From: Reddybacter sp041622675
GTDB lineage: Bacteria; Pseudomonadota; Gammaproteobacteria; Pseudomonadales; Porticoccaceae
NCBI GenBank assembly: GCA_041622675.1
Contig: JBFJYH010000029.1
Coordinates: 1-31,814, forward strand
DNA length: 31,814 nt
Direction of reading: 5' to 3'
The notes under the pieces: model-generated
Databases searched by the model: none
What the model was told of the DNA's origin: nothing
The model's input: only the letters and a program-made list of their open reading frames with translations
Part shown: one piece after another, positions 31,737 to 31,814 of the stretch
Layout of the letters: each line of letters starts with the position of its first letter
Numbering within the stretch: the stretch's first letter is position 1
Translations under genes and position numbers: made by a program

Positions 31737-31814
31737 CGCAGATGATTAATCGGCGCTAAAGATTAGAATCAGGCCCAATATTGCATGTGTAAATTCAGCA
31801 TTCAGTACAGGGCC

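Overview
The window looks like chromosomal DNA from a marine-type gammaproteobacterium, probably near Pseudomonadales/Cellvibrionales (Spongiibacter/Zhongshania-like). This placement is an inference. It rests on the conserved block queG–nnr–tsaE–amiB–mutL–miaA–hfq–hflX–hflK–hflC–yjeT–hisZ–purA, on hisZ just before purA as in pseudomonads, on an endonuclease-type MutL and on a short Hfq. Base composition looks moderate and even by eye, apart from one very AT-rich spacer at about 26.3–26.5 kb.

Layout. 1–196: 3' end of an enoyl-CoA hydratase/isomerase gene. 197–575: a gene-free gap with three strong hairpins. 576–2025 (minus): rpsT, with a GTG start and a clear sigma70-type promoter, and queG. 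2081–12520 (plus): the tightly packed housekeeping series nnr, tsaE, amiB, mutL, miaA, hfq, hflX, hflK and hflC, closed by a near-perfect terminator at 12610–12641. 12696–15487: a yjeT-like small membrane protein, hisZ and purA.

15616–24 kb is an accessory, catabolic-looking region. On the plus strand it carries a thiolase-fold protein without the nucleophilic cysteine, its DUF35 zinc-ribbon/OB partner, an isopropylmalate-dehydrogenase paralog, a Ddn-like nitroreductase, a limonene-epoxide-hydrolase-like enzyme and an EamA exporter. On the minus strand it carries an SDR dehydrogenase, an AcuI/YhdH reductase, a flavin reductase and a glutathione-S-transferase-like protein. 24187–26291: moeB and moeA for molybdenum cofactor. 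26508–30700: two paralogous class III CoA-transferases flanking selO. 31017–31736: a YeeN-subtype YebC protein.

The first half is tRNA/ribosome upkeep (rpsT, queG, tsaE, miaA, hflX), RNA regulation (hfq), mismatch repair, wall splitting, membrane-protease control and His/AMP biosynthesis. The second half suggests breakdown of a CoA-activated, possibly cyclic or terpenoid/steroid-like carbon skeleton: CoA transfer, epoxide or double-bond hydration, alcohol oxidation, enoyl-CoA reduction and retro-aldol cleavage. No transcription factor gene was recognised in the window. A 9-bp motif, CACCCTAAA, recurs in dyad contexts only in accessory intergenic DNA and is the most unexplained signal. No tRNA, rRNA, CRISPR array, transposase or phage gene was seen.
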